Assembly (NCBI GenBank): GCA_003987725.1
Contig: RXJH01000003.1
Coordinates: 62,001-126,000, forward strand
Source: Hyphomicrobium sp.
Lineage (GTDB): Bacteria; Pseudomonadota; Alphaproteobacteria; Rhizobiales; Hyphomicrobiaceae
Direction: 5' to 3'
Length of the DNA stretch: 64,000 bases
Shown here: positions 42,696 through 50,893 of the stretch, piece by piece
How positions within the stretch are numbered: the stretch's first letter is position 1
How the letters are laid out: every line of letters begins with the position of its first letter
Notes under the pieces: model-generated
Database searches by the model: none
Seen by the model: the letters and a program-made list of their open reading frames with translations, nothing else
What the model was told of the DNA's origin: nothing
Made by a program: the position numbers and the translations under genes

Positions 42696-42720
42696 AACTG
42701 AGTAAATCACCCAAAGTTCC
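42696..42720 (-). promoter_or_regulatory. EcfG-type (general stress) promoter, minus strand
   Basis: Read on the minus strand, GGAAC (complement of 42716-42720) is followed after 16 bases by AGTT (complement of 42696-42699). The alphaproteobacterial EcfG/RpoE2 consensus is GGAAC-N16/17-CGTT, so only one base differs. It lies about 28 bases before the GTG of the small membrane protein gene. Confidence 0.5.
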
Positions 42721-42778
42721 GGGTCCCCGGCGAACGCACCGCGGCAAGAATTGCCGGCCCGTCAGCACAGGTTTTAGG

Positions 42779-42804
42779 GGAACATTGCCCGCGCGGCGGA
42801 GGTT
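42779..42804 (+). promoter_or_regulatory. EcfG-type (general stress) promoter, plus strand
   Basis: GGAAC (42779-42783) is followed after 17 bases by GGTT (42801-42804), one base from the GGAAC-N16/17-CGTT consensus of the alphaproteobacterial general stress sigma factor. It lies 38 bases before the ATG of the DUF4142 gene. Confidence 0.55.
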
Positions 42805-42842
42805 ACGACCCACAAGTCGAATGACTTCCAGGAGAGATCGCG

Positions 42843-43352
42843 ATGAGAGCAATTTTAGCAATGATCGTGGCGGGTTTTGCATTTCCAGTATTGGCAGCGG
42901 ACGTTCCGAGCCAAACCAAGGACTTCGTAAATAACGCCTCCGTTGGCAATAAATTCGAAATCGATACGAGCCAGCTTGCGTTGAAATACGCCAAATCGCC
43001 CGACGTGAAAAACTTCGCGCAGCAGATGATAACGGATCACACGAAAGCGGGCGAAGAGTTGAAGTCAGCTCTAACCGAAGCCAAGATCGAGCCGCCGGCG
43101 GACCGGCTAGATGTGACGCATGAGGCTAAATATGCGAAGTTGCGTCTGTTCACGACCGAGAGTGGCTTCGATTCCGCCTATGCGAATGAACAGCTGAAGG
43201 CACATGAGGATGCTGTTGCCAAGTTCCAGGATTATGCGTCCACTGGACAGACACCTGAAATAAAGGCGTTCGCGGAAAAACTGCTTCCCACGCTTCAGCA
43301 CCACCTAGCGATGGCAAAAGATCTCAATGAGAAAGTGCACTCGAAAAGCTAG
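42843..43352 (+). CDS. DUF4142-domain exported protein
   Basis: A 169-residue periplasmic protein. Residues 1-18 are a signal peptide (MRAILAMIVAGFAFPVLA-A). The rest is the all-helical, ferritin-like DUF4142 fold: DFVNNASVGNKFEIDTSQLA, FAQQMITDHTKAGEELK and HEDAVAKFQDYA. AGGAGAG lies six bases before the ATG. DUF4142 proteins are common in soil alphaproteobacteria; their biochemical role is unknown. The EcfG-like promoter upstream suggests general-stress induction. Confidence 0.9.
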   Translation: MRAILAMIVAGFAFPVLAADVPSQTKDFVNNASVGNKFEIDTSQLALKYAKSPDVKNFAQQMITDHTKAGEELKSALTEAKIEPPADRLDVTHEAKYAKLRLFTTESGFDSAYANEQLKAHEDAVAKFQDYASTGQTPEIKAFAEKLLPTLQHHLAMAKDLNEKVHSKS

Positions 43353-43784
43353 CGCGTGAGTATTTTCCCGATCGTCTTACGCGGTGGCGGATCTCGTGCG
43401 GACAGCCGCCTAAGTACGAAAATGTCGGAAATTAAAATGGCCCCGAAGTGGGAAGCTTCGGGGCCGAGACAATATTATCAAATGAATGTACGGGAGCGTA
43501 CAACGAGAAAACCCTAGTTGAAACGCGCCGATTCGGCAATTGGTGGCGCCCCATGCAGCGACTCTACCCACATTAAAAAATGCGATCCTAAGTCTCTTGG
43601 CTGCATCTCGATGTTCAGCGCCGCGTGCCGCAAAACTGATCTGCTCGCTGCATAGGCAATGAGCGAAACATCTCTCGCGCCGGACTTTGGAGCGTAAAGC
43701 CTGGAGCAATTTCGCCCGCTTGTGTGATTGCGCGAATGCCCGCTAGTAGGTGGGAATGATCGCAGTCACGAGAGTGTGCACGCC
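43353..43784 (+). other. Gene-free stretch with one strong hairpin
   Basis: About 430 bases between DUF4142 and glutaminase. Apart from the hairpin at 43439-43465 I see no supported gene. A 99-codon minus-strand frame here has no ribosome site or family resemblance. The 3' end probably holds the glutaminase promoter. Confidence 0.45.
43439..43465. terminator. Strong bidirectional-type hairpin
   Basis: GGCCCCGAAG (43439-43448) pairs perfectly with CTTCGGGGCC (43456-43465) over a seven-base loop. On the minus strand the stem is followed by ATTTTAATTT, a usable terminator tail; on the plus strand there is no T-run. It lies 87 bases after the DUF4142 stop and could terminate a minus-strand transcript or stabilise the plus-strand mRNA end. 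Confidence 0.6.
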
Positions 43785-44714
43785 GTGAGTAAGCTTGACG
43801 ACGTTGTCAAAGAAATCGCCGACGAAATGCGCCACATGCCCGACCGGGGAGAAGTCGCATCCTACATTCCCGAATTGGCGCGCGTCGATCCGAAGTCTTT
43901 CGGCATCGCCGTTGTCGACGCTGAGGGAAACGTCGCCGTCGCCGGCGACGCCGATACGCCCTTTTCGATACAAAGCATCTCGAAGGTCTTCACGCTGACC
44001 CTCGCTCTCGGCAAAGTCGGCGATCGACTGTGGGACCGCGTCGGTCGCGAGCCATCGGGAAGTCCGTTCAACTCCGTCGTTCAGCTGGAATACGAAAAAG
44101 GGATTCCGCGCAATCCCTTTATCAATGCCGGAGCCATCGCGGTAACGGACTTGATCCTCTCAAACCACTTGCCCCGCGAGGCGCTGGGCGAAATCCTGAG
44201 GTTCATGCAGTTCCTGGCCGACGATCCAACGATCACGATCGACCAGCAGGTCGCCGCCTCTGAGCACAGGACCGGCTTTCGAAATGCGGCCCTTGCCAAT
44301 TACATGAAGTCGTTTGGCATGCTCGATAACCCAGTCGACTTTACACTTGGCGTTTACTTCCACCACTGCGCCATCGCAATGTCTTGCCGACAATTGGCCA
44401 TGGCCGGGCGGTTTCTTGCACAATTTGGAAGCAATCCGTCTACTGGCTATGCGGTTATCCAACCCGAGAGGGCGCGTCGGATTAACGCTCTCATGCTGAC
44501 CTGCGGGCATTACGACGGATCGGGCGAATTCGCCTATCGTGTTGGCCTGCCCGGAAAGAGCGGGGTGGGTGGCGGCATCCTGGCGATAGCTCCCGGAAAG
44601 GCCTCGATTGTCGTCTGGTCGCCGGGTCTGGATAAGACCGGCAACTCGCGGCTGGGCCGGATCGCGCTCGAGCGCCTCACCAGCCGAATGGGCTGGTCGA
44701 TCTTCGGAGCATGA
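43785..44714 (+). CDS. glsA: Glutaminase (GlsA family)
   Basis: A 309-residue beta-lactamase-fold glutaminase that converts glutamine to glutamate and ammonia. The active-site Ser-x2-Lys is in QSISKVFTL. Other family runs are [23 protein letters not shown] and [19 protein letters not shown]. The GTG at 43785 gives the family's usual length (about 308); a GTG three codons earlier is equally possible, and the open frame to 43728 is probably untranslated. It is near GlnII, so the region handles glutamine in both directions. Confidence 0.92.
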   Translation: MSKLDDVVKEIADEMRHMPDRGEVASYIPELARVDPKSFGIAVVDAEGNVAVAGDADTPFSIQSISKVFTLTLALGKVGDRLWDRVGREPSGSPFNSVVQLEYEKGIPRNPFINAGAIAVTDLILSNHLPREALGEILRFMQFLADDPTITIDQQVAASEHRTGFRNAALANYMKSFGMLDNPVDFTLGVYFHHCAIAMSCRQLAMAGRFLAQFGSNPSTGYAVIQPERARRINALMLTCGHYDGSGEFAYRVGLPGKSGVGGGILAIAPGKASIVVWSPGLDKTGNSRLGRIALERLTSRMGWSIFGA

Positions 44715-44970
44715 CGCCCTGAAGTCTTACTGGGGGGTTGGTCAGCGGCCTTCAAGACGCCGCGCGTTCCGTTGGCTCCATGGCGGAGGAGCTTCGTCGC
44801 GGATGCGCATTGCCGGACAACGGTAGGCCGAAATAGAGGGCGCTTTCAAAAACTTGGCGGCAGCGCTTCCCCGCCTCGCGCGAAAAGGATCAAAGCCTTT
44901 CGCGCGCTCTCGATCAATTCCTGCCGTTGGAGCAACGGACGCTACTCATGACACCTGCAACTCGGGAGTT

Positions 44971-45168
44971 TCAGCTCCAGCGGACGAGTTCGGCGTCGTC
45001 AATGGCAACCTGGTGATACCAGCAGCTGCCGTACTCGACGGGTCTCGCAAGCCGCGACTGCACGATCGCTGAAGCCGATTTAACGAGGCGGTGTCCATGC
45101 AGTGAAGCGCGTCCGCCTTTCGGGAATTGGTAGATCTTTGCAGATGGTCGAAGGTGCATCTCAGTCAT
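44971..45168 (-). CDS. DUF2735 family small protein
   Basis: A 65-residue protein with the family's opening RPSAKIYQFPKGGRA and a C-terminal CWYHQVAIDDAE. The ATG at 45168 has GGAG eight bases upstream; an extended frame to 45201 is not supported. DUF2735 proteins are typical of Hyphomicrobiales. From memory they tend to lie beside glnII, as here where the two are divergent. Its function is not known; nitrogen-regulated expression is likely. Confidence 0.8.
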   Translation of the reverse strand: MTEMHLRPSAKIYQFPKGGRASLHGHRLVKSASAIVQSRLARPVEYGSCWYHQVAIDDAELVRWS

Positions 45169-45595
45169 CGTCGTCTCTCCTTCAAGTCCCACCGCTGACA
45201 TAAAGCAGCCGGTTCGTCGATCATTTTCGCCCGTTTATTCTGATGCCTCAATAAAAATCAGCAATTGCACAAACTATGGGCATGCTTGGTTTTGCGTCTT
45301 TCGGTAGCATCCGGGCCGTGGTGAACGCTCGCTGGACGCGACCTGTTCCACCACGTTGTCTTGGGCCCTTCTTAGGCCTGCATCGCACGAGGGAGAATAG
45401 ATGCTAACGGGCATGTCTCAGGACAAGAGCGAGAGGCTCTGCACCGGGATAGCATTTGTGAGCATTTCTCAATTCGCCAAGGCTGCCGTCTTGCGGTGCC
45501 ATCAATCACTTTCACACTTCAGCGCTGGGCCAAGCCAACGCCGGCCGCGCACGCACTAGGAAATCCTCAGACGCTAACTCAGGGAGCAGCCCAGA
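45169..45595 (+). other. Divergent regulatory region of DUF2735 and glnII
   Basis: 427 bases without a supported gene. It contains the NtrC-like dyad at 45266-45282. I searched by eye for the sigma-54 pattern (GG-N10-GC with TGGCAC and TTGC context) and found only weak matches. Confidence 0.5.
45266..45282. promoter_or_regulatory. NtrC-like binding site
   Basis: TGCAC (45266-45270), seven bases, then GGGCA (45278-45282) differs at one position from the enterobacterial NtrC consensus TGCAC-N7-GTGCA. It lies 314 bases before glnII and 98 bases before the DUF2735 start. Nitrogen control of glnII by NtrC is established in rhizobia. Confidence 0.4.
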
Positions 45596-46633
45596 ATGAC
45601 GAAGTATAAGCTTGAGTACATTTGGCTCGATGGTTACACGCCGGTCCCGAACCTGCGTGGCAAGACGCAGATCAAGGAATACAGCGCATTCCCGGACCTT
45701 GCTGATCTGCCGCTCTGGGGCTTCGATGGCAGCTCCACCATGCAGGCCGAAGGTCACAGCTCGGACTGCGTTCTGAAGCCCGTCGCCCATTATCCCGATC
45801 CGGCGCGCACGAACGGCGTGCTCGTCATGTGCGAAGTCATGATGCCGGACGGCAAGACCCCGCACGCTTCGAACAAGCGTGCAACCATTCTCGATGATAC
45901 CGGCGCTTGGTTCGGCTTCGAGCAGGAATACTTCTTCTACAAGAATGGCCGTCCGCTCGGATTCCCTGAGTCCGGCTATCCGGCGCCGCAGGGCCCCTAC
46001 TACACGGGCGTCGGCTACAAGAACGTCGGTGATGTCGCTCGCCAGATCGTCGAAGAGCATCTCGAGCTCTGCCTCGCCGCCGGCATCAACCACGAAGGCA
46101 TCAACGCCGAAGTCGCGAAGGGCCAGTGGGAATTCCAGATTTTCGGCAAGGGCTCCAAGAAGGCAGCCGACGAAATGTGGATGGCGCGTTACCTGCTGCT
46201 CCGCCTCACGGAGAAGTACGGCATCGACATCGAGTTCCATTGCAAGCCGCTCGGCGACACCGACTGGAACGGCTCGGGCATGCACGCGAACTTCTCGACC
46301 GAGTACATGCGCACGGTCGGCGGCAAAGAATACTTCGAGGCGCTGATGAAGGAATTCGATAAGAACATCGAAGACCACATCGCCGTCTACGGTCCGGACA
46401 ACCATATGCGCCTGACCGGCAAGCACGAAACCGCGCCGTGGAACAAGTTCAGCTATGGCGTTGCGGACCGCGGCGCATCGATCCGCGTCCCGCACTCGTT
46501 CGTCAACAATGGCTACAAGGGCTATTTGGAAGATCGCCGTCCGAACTCGCAGGGCGACCCATACCAGATCGCTTCGCAGATCCTGAAGACGATCTCCGCG
46601 GTGCCGGCTGGCGCCGTTGCAAAGGCAGCCTAA
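45596..46633 (+). CDS. glnII: Glutamine synthetase type II
   Basis: A 345-residue eukaryote-like glutamine synthetase (GSII), which makes glutamine from glutamate, ammonia and ATP. Conserved runs include WGFDGSSTMQAEGHSSD, WFGFEQEYFFYKNGRP, NAEVAKGQWEFQI and DWNGSGMHANFST, with ATP/metal and glutamate-binding residues, and GASIRVPHSF near residue 300. The length matches GSII (about 330-345) rather than GSI (about 470). GGGAG lies nine bases before the ATG. GSII is the nitrogen-starvation form in rhizobia and relatives. Confidence 0.97.
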   Translation: MTKYKLEYIWLDGYTPVPNLRGKTQIKEYSAFPDLADLPLWGFDGSSTMQAEGHSSDCVLKPVAHYPDPARTNGVLVMCEVMMPDGKTPHASNKRATILDDTGAWFGFEQEYFFYKNGRPLGFPESGYPAPQGPYYTGVGYKNVGDVARQIVEEHLELCLAAGINHEGINAEVAKGQWEFQIFGKGSKKAADEMWMARYLLLRLTEKYGIDIEFHCKPLGDTDWNGSGMHANFSTEYMRTVGGKEYFEALMKEFDKNIEDHIAVYGPDNHMRLTGKHETAPWNKFSYGVADRGASIRVPHSFVNNGYKGYLEDRRPNSQGDPYQIASQILKTISAVPAGAVAKAA

Positions 46634-46642
46634 AACCTTCAA

Positions 46643-46674
46643 TCGCGGCGTCGGCTTTGCAGTCGGCGCCGCGA
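46643..46674 (+). terminator. Weak hairpin after glnII
   Basis: TCGCGGCG (46643-46650) pairs with CGCCGCGA (46667-46674), nine bases after the glnII stop, with no T-run following. It could act as a factor-assisted terminator. Confidence 0.35.
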
Positions 46675-46748
46675 CTCTATCTGGAATTGGCCAAGTGCAA
46701 ACGCCGCCTCCGCAACGACTGCGGTGACCAGGCCGCTACGCTACCGCT

Positions 46749-47648
46749 CTACTGAATTGCCGCTGACTTCTTGCCGAGGAGCGCCGCTCTTCTGGCGCGC
46801 GATGACGCTCGCTGATGCTTAGCTTTTCGCGAAGCGGATTTGATCGACGACTTCTGAGGCTCAGGCGGCGTAACATCCGCCACAAGTTCGAGCGCCGTCT
46901 TCGGCTTCAGAAGGACGACCTTGTAGCCGCCAGCTTTGAGTTTCGCGAGCAGCCCGGGTACGGCGTCGGCGGTCCATTTGTGAATGTCGTGCATCAGGAT
47001 GATGCCGCGCCCACGCGCCTTGAGACCGGCCATCACCCTTGCGATGACCGGTGCTGAACTGCGAACGCGCCAGTCAGAAGAGTCGATATCGACCGCGAAC
47101 TGCGCGATGTTGCGGCTCTTGAAATAATCTTCGTCGAGCTTGCTGCTCGAAAGATAGGGATAGCGAAAAAACGGCGCGACCGGCTGCGGACTGTTCTTCT
47201 GCACGATGTCGAACGTCGCTTCGACCTCGTGAGTGACTTCAGGCAACGCAAGCCGCGCGAGGTTCGGATGAGACCACGTATGCGTTCCGATGGTATGGCC
47301 CTGCTCCGCCACCTCTTTGACGACCGCGGGTTGCGCGACGACCATTTCGCCGACCATGAAGAAGACGGCTTTCGTGCACTCTTTCGCGAGCGCGGCCAGA
47401 ATCTGGCGCGTGTTCTTCGCTGATGGTCCATCATCGAATGTGAGAACGACCTCGCCGGGCGCAAGGAAATTCGGATCGCCATGCGGTGCGCCGATCCATG
47501 GGCCGCCCGTCGTGTCGACCTCGATGGTGCGTGAAACGCCGAGCGTGCCGGCCGGGCAAGCATCCTCCGCCTGAGCCGGCGCTAACGTGCAAAGGCCTGC
47601 CGCGATTACGCTCACAACAGCCAGACTGAGGTTCCACCGTGGTCGCAT
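46749..47648 (-). CDS. Secreted polysaccharide deacetylase (NodB-fold, CE4)
   Basis: A 299-residue exported enzyme with a signal peptide (LSLAVVSVIAAGLCTLAPAQA). The CE4 motifs are intact: TFDDGPS (motif 1, catalytic Asp and metal Asp), HTWSHPNL (motif 2, metal His pair), RYPYLSS (motif 3) and MHDIHKWT (motif 5 His). It removes acetyl groups from a polymer such as peptidoglycan, chitin-like glycan or EPS. The ATG at 47648 best fits the signal peptide; the longer frame to 47762 lacks one. A His/Lys-rich basic tail of about 35 residues may bind the substrate or wall. Confidence 0.88.
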   Translation of the reverse strand: MRPRWNLSLAVVSVIAAGLCTLAPAQAEDACPAGTLGVSRTIEVDTTGGPWIGAPHGDPNFLAPGEVVLTFDDGPSAKNTRQILAALAKECTKAVFFMVGEMVVAQPAVVKEVAEQGHTIGTHTWSHPNLARLALPEVTHEVEATFDIVQKNSPQPVAPFFRYPYLSSSKLDEDYFKSRNIAQFAVDIDSSDWRVRSSAPVIARVMAGLKARGRGIILMHDIHKWTADAVPGLLAKLKAGGYKVVLLKPKTALELVADVTPPEPQKSSIKSASRKAKHQRASSRARRAALLGKKSAAIQ

Positions 47649-47938
47649 CTGAAATCCAGTTGAGAAAGCCCGGATGCATTCCGGCGTCGTTGACAGCAAA
47701 AAGGTCCTAAAACTCATCATGCCCGCGAGACCGCCGTGCATGCAACTCAGCCGATGGTGCACGCTCTCGTATCAACGGCAAAAGAATATATCAACTTGCG
47801 CGTGGAGCGAGCTAGTCCAGACCCTGATGCTGCGCTGAAAATCGCCTTGCTACCGGCGGATATGCAACATCCGCGTCGGGATTTACCGCGAATCCGCGGG
47901 AGTTGACGCTACGTTTCCACATTAAAGAAAATGTGCCG

Positions 47939-48157
47939 CTACTCGGCGAGCGGCTTCGCCTCAGACGGCGATCCCTGCGAAGCATGGTTTCCTGCGGTAT
48001 TGGTCGGCACACCTTCCATTTTTGCAGGAGTGTACCGAATAAATGCGATGACGAAGCCGCCGAGAATCAGCACCGTGATTACCGTCGATATAATGAGAAC
48101 GCGGAAGTTGGTCTTTCGCGGACTCGCTTGTCGAGCTTCAGTGGGTGTCGTCACCAC
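47939..48157 (-). CDS. Small membrane protein, hypothetical
   Basis: A 72-residue protein with one membrane helix (VLIISTVITVLILGGFVIAF) after a basic N-terminus, and a polar Pro/Ser/Gly tail. The GTG at 48157 follows AAAGGA/GGAG. It lies 18 bases after the cytochrome-oxidase-like gene on the same strand, so they are probably cotranscribed. Function unknown. Confidence 0.55.
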   Translation of the reverse strand: MVTTPTEARQASPRKTNFRVLIISTVITVLILGGFVIAFIRYTPAKMEGVPTNTAGNHASQGSPSEAKPLAE

Positions 48158-48175
48158 CTCCGGTTCCTTTCGCGC

Positions 48176-48382
48176 TCAAGCGAAGAAGTAGGCGAGTGCG
48201 ATCAAGATGACCGCGGCGGTGCCGACGAAAAACATTATGCCACGGATGAAATCGCGATAAGTTTGGACATGACTTTCGAAATCCTGCGCATTGGGCGCGT
48301 AGGGCTGCTTCTCAATTTCAGCGCGCTCGATGCCCTCTTCTTCAAGCATGTCTAATGAGGTCGGATTGCTGGTGACAGCCAT
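48176..48382 (-). CDS. aa3-type cytochrome c oxidase subunit IV-like protein
   Basis: A 68-residue protein whose second half (QTYRDFIRGIMFFVGTAAV, then LIALAYFFA) matches the bacterial aa3 oxidase subunit IV pattern: a short charged lead with a Tyr/Phe-rich entry and one membrane helix. GGAGG five bases before the ATG at 48382 fixes the start. It is not next to other oxidase genes, so it may be a relative with a different role. It forms a likely two-gene operon with the small membrane protein downstream. Confidence 0.6.
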   Translation of the reverse strand: MAVTSNPTSLDMLEEEGIERAEIEKQPYAPNAQDFESHVQTYRDFIRGIMFFVGTAAVILIALAYFFA

Positions 48383-48493
48383 GGTCGCCTCCATAACCTT
48401 AAGGTTAAACCTTCGTCTTGAGAGGGTGGTCCCGAACAGTGCTGTCACCCGCCGCTCGCTCTTGCAGGCGTCGCACTGAGGGTCGATCAAAGA

Positions 48494-48529
48494 GTTGTGC
48501 CCCGCTGCAATTCGCAGGCGGGGCACAAC
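48494..48529 (-). terminator. Rho-independent-type hairpin after the Gly/Trp-rich gene
   Basis: GTTGTGCCCCGC (48494-48505) pairs perfectly with GCGGGGCACAAC (48518-48529) over a 12-base loop that can extend the stem. On the minus strand it lies seven bases after the Gly/Trp-rich protein stop and is followed by TCTTT, a short T-rich tail. Confidence 0.7.
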
Positions 48530-48535
48530 AAGCAT

Positions 48536-48988
48536 TCAGTAATACCGGCAGACGCGCCTGCCGTAGTAGCCGCCGTAGTAGGGCCAGCCTAGCCCAGCGG
48601 TCCAGCCGAACCCATACGGCCACCACCAACCGCCGCCAAATCTGCGCCCGCGCCATCCCCATCCGGCACCACGCCAACCCCACCCTGGGCGACGCCATCC
48701 CCATCCTGCGCCCCGCCAACCCCACCCGGGTCCACGCCATCCGCCACGCCACCCACCGCCGCGCCACCCCCAACCGGCGGAGCGAAATCCGCCTCCGCGC
48801 CATCCCCATCCGCCCCCACGCCATCCGCCACCGTGGAACATGGCGCCTCCACGGAATCCACCTCCATGGAACCCGCCAAATCCACCGTGGAAACCGCCAC
48901 CTCCAAATCGTGCATCGGCCGTAGTGGACATCGTGACGATGGCCAGCGATCCCACCGCCGCAATCAAAAATCGATTGAACTTATTCAT
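48536..48988 (-). CDS. Secreted Gly/Trp/Arg-rich repeat protein
   Basis: A 150-residue protein. Residues 1-26 are a signal peptide (MNKFNRFLIAAVGSLAIVTM...ADA). The mature part is mostly Gly, Trp and Arg, with repeated GWGWRG units (about seven) between residues 55 and 115, then a short Tyr/Trp-rich end YYGRRVCRYY. The composition suggests a sticky or structural surface protein, possibly nucleic-acid or glycan binding. A second Gly-rich protein at 51210-51623 ends with a closely similar motif. No enzymatic motif is visible. Confidence 0.78.
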   Translation of the reverse strand: MNKFNRFLIAAVGSLAIVTMSTTADARFGGGGFHGGFGGFHGGGFRGGAMFHGGGWRGGGWGWRGGGFRSAGWGWRGGGWRGGWRGPGWGWRGAGWGWRRPGWGWRGAGWGWRGRRFGGGWWWPYGFGWTAGLGWPYYGGYYGRRVCRYY

Positions 48989-49419
48989 TGATGAGACCTC
49001 ATTGCTCGTCAGCCGAGGTATGTGCAGTACGCGGAAGAAGATGCGCTAATTGTTCCGTCGCGCGGGGCTGACGAAAAAGCCGGGCTTGGAACAGTCGGTT
49101 TTCGTTTGCTGCCCGCGCGCTCGTGGCAACGCCAAAACAGTTCGGCAGCTGAGCTAAGGGAGTTACGCGATGCGCTTCGCGCAGTTTCATCGGCGAACAG
49201 ATTGCCGAATGAAGCGTGTGGAGCTTGGGACGCTGCGGGTTAACGCACGATGATAATGGACTGTCGGACGCGATACCTATTCGTCCAAAATTTTACGTAG
49301 CTTGACGCAAGCTCTTCGCCATTGAATGCGCGACTGGATTGGCAACCACTGCGATGACCTTCGAGGTGCGATGTTGGTTTAGAGCAGCGAAGCGATAGGC
49401 TATTGCCGCATAGATCGAG
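48989..49419 (+). other. Gene-free stretch between the Gly/Trp-rich and receiver genes
   Basis: About 430 bases. I see no convincing gene, repeat or strong hairpin; the frames open here have no ribosome sites. It should include the promoter of the Gly/Trp-rich gene at its left edge and the terminator of the receiver gene at its right. Confidence 0.4.
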
Positions 49420-49839
49420 TCAACCGTTAGCGAGCCGGCTAGCTATGAGACTGTTCACCACCGTCGAGACGTCATCGGGGTTATAGGGTTTTGCGAGGAA
49501 GGGCGTATTGGGAAAAAGCATGCTGAGGCCTTCCTCGCCTCCGCTCGTGCAAATCGCAAATGGAATGCCTTTATCGTCAAGAGCGCGAGCCAAGGGCGCC
49601 GCTTCGCCGTCCTCCAGCAGAAAATCGACAACGGCGATATCGATGTCTTCAGTAGAGAGAAGTTCGAGCGCATCCTGCACGCTCAAGATCGGTCCAATAA
49701 CGCGGCAGCCATACCCCTTGAGAATTTCTTCGAGGTCGAGAGCGATCAGCGCGTTGTCCTCCGCCAGCAGAACGCGCGGCGGCGGGAATTGTCCGAGCAG
49801 ATCGGTCTTTACCATGCTTCTCGTGCCGCAAGATTTCAT
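49420..49839 (-). CDS. Single-domain response regulator (receiver only)
   Basis: A 139-residue protein consisting of one receiver domain. The acidic pair is in LLAEDNALI, the phosphorylated Asp in IAVVDFLLEDG, the Thr/Ser switch in ICTSGG and the Lys in FLAKPYNPDD. No output domain follows, so it probably acts by protein contact or as a phosphate shuttle. GGAG lies about eight bases before the ATG. A separate hybrid kinase and Hpt protein are encoded about 2-4 kb away and could form a phosphorelay with it, which is inference. Confidence 0.9.
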   Translation of the reverse strand: MKSCGTRSMVKTDLLGQFPPPRVLLAEDNALIALDLEEILKGYGCRVIGPILSVQDALELLSTEDIDIAVVDFLLEDGEAAPLARALDDKGIPFAICTSGGEEGLSMLFPNTPFLAKPYNPDDVSTVVNSLIASRLANG

Positions 49840-50044
49840 ACGTTTTACTCCGACGGCGGAGCTTCGGTCCTTTTGCGCGATGAATCAATTCGTTGAAGGC
49901 GCAACTTGCTGTTCCCTCGCAAATTTGTAAGGGCGCTTAGGAAACCGTTTCTGCGTGTTGCTCGTTAAAGTGGGTCGTCGCTCAACTTGAGTAGCTTACT
50001 AACTTTCGGTCTTACGATTTTTCGAATGCGCGAAGGAGGTCGCG

Positions 50045-50299
50045 ATGTGTGCCGCAATCAGAGACGAACGCCTGCAGATTATGCTCGAACCGGATGAGCT
50101 TCGAGCCGTCGATGACTTTCGTTATCGGTACCGCCTGCCGAGCCGAGCCGCGGCCGTGCGAGAATTGCTGAAGCGCGGACTGTCGAGTGCGCCGACGGGT
50201 GAAGCCAACGATCGTTCTCGGTCTCAGGATTTTGGCGTTCTCGGCATCGCCAACGGCAGCCGCTTTAAAAACGCCGATAAAGCCGAAGGCGAGGAGTAG
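50045..50299 (+). CDS. Ribbon-helix-helix-like small protein
   Basis: An 84-residue protein whose first 45 residues (IMLEPDELRAVDDFRYRYRL, then SRAAAVRELLKRGL) resemble a CopG/Arc-type ribbon-helix-helix DNA-binding domain; the C-terminal part is polar. AAGGAGGT four bases before the ATG gives a very strong ribosome site. It may be a small transcriptional repressor. No antitoxin partner toxin is adjacent, so a toxin-antitoxin role is unlikely. Confidence 0.68.
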   Translation: MCAAIRDERLQIMLEPDELRAVDDFRYRYRLPSRAAAVRELLKRGLSSAPTGEANDRSRSQDFGVLGIANGSRFKNADKAEGEE

Positions 50300-50612
50300 C
50301 TGCGGCTTTTCGATCCGCTCGGCCAGCCGGGCGTACTCTGACGGCAAGAGGATCGTTCAAATATGTTCCGAGCGACCGTGCGCCAAACCTTAGTGAAATC
50401 AGAGTATTGGCCTCGCTCTGTTAGAGAGCGAGGGACATCGTTGGTCCTACTGTCTTCACCCGCGATTATTTTCCGTCTCTCGGAACCCAAGGCGGCCTCC
50501 AGCCGTTCTAGACGTACAATCTCCCCCAGATTGTAGTCCCTGGCGTTATCCCCCATAGCGCCGTCCCTAAAGACGCCGGCTTTTCCCCCGAAGCCGGCGT
50601 CTTCATTTTTTG
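50300..50612 (+). ncRNA. Possible small RNA or structured 3' region ending in a strong terminator
   Basis: About 310 bases without a supported gene lead into a textbook terminator at 50570-50611. A second perfect 9-base-pair hairpin (CCTCGCTCT 50411-50419 with AGAGCGAGG 50425-50433) and a C-rich stretch CTCCCCCAG (near 50521) lie within it. The terminator is 270 bases past the nearest plus-strand stop, further than normal for the ribbon-helix-helix gene, so an independent small RNA starting near 50340-50400 is plausible. The 5' end is unknown. It could equally be a long 3' untranslated region. Confidence 0.4.
50570..50611 (+). terminator. Strong rho-independent terminator
   Basis: AAGACGCCGGCTT (50570-50582) pairs perfectly with AAGCCGGCGTCTT (50591-50603) over an eight-base loop, followed by CA and six T residues (50606-50611). 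Confidence 0.85.
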
Positions 50613-50683
50613 CGAGTTGGGGTGCGCGGTGCGACGGATAATCTGTGACGGCCGATTGAAGAAGCGGCGAAAAATCCCGAGTG

Positions 50684-50893
50684 TCAGCCGGTGCGCTCGT
50701 TCTCTTTTTCCGACTGCCGCAAGCGCGTGAGCAGATCGGAGAGAAAAACCGGAGTTCTCTCCAAGTCCCGTTCGAACACGTCTCGCAGACGCGGCGCAGC
50801 CCGATCAGTGAACTCGATCAGCCAATTGTCTTCGTACATCTTTTTTTCCGCGCTCGCGTTCCCGTACTCGAAATCTATGCGTGAAGAATCCAC
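50684..50893 (-). CDS. Small acidic hypothetical protein, doubtful
   Basis: An open frame of 69 residues with a coherent acidic, helical composition (for example RLRDVFERDLERTPVFLSDL). The GTG start has only a weak ribosome site; an internal ATG at 50839 is an alternative. No family is recognised, and a longer plus-strand frame overlaps it but looks non-coding (Ser/Arg-rich). Confidence 0.35.
   Translation of the reverse strand: MDSSRIDFEYGNASAEKKMYEDNWLIEFTDRAAPRLRDVFERDLERTPVFLSDLLTRLRQSEKENERTG

Noticed and set aside
45300-45595. A sigma-54 promoter for glnII at several GG-N10-GC-like spots (for example near 45300 and 45350).
   Set aside because: Each differs from TGGCAC-N5-TTGC at three or more key positions or has the wrong spacing, so I do not call one.
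48405-48824. A second minus-strand frame in the Gly/Trp-rich gene that gives a Met/Arg/Trp-rich protein.
   Set aside because: It overlaps the better frame, which has a signal peptide and ordered repeats; the alternative is a frame-shifted reading of the same repeats.
50045-50299. A toxin-antitoxin pair at the ribbon-helix-helix gene.
   Set aside because: No overlapping or adjacent toxin-like gene is present on the same strand.
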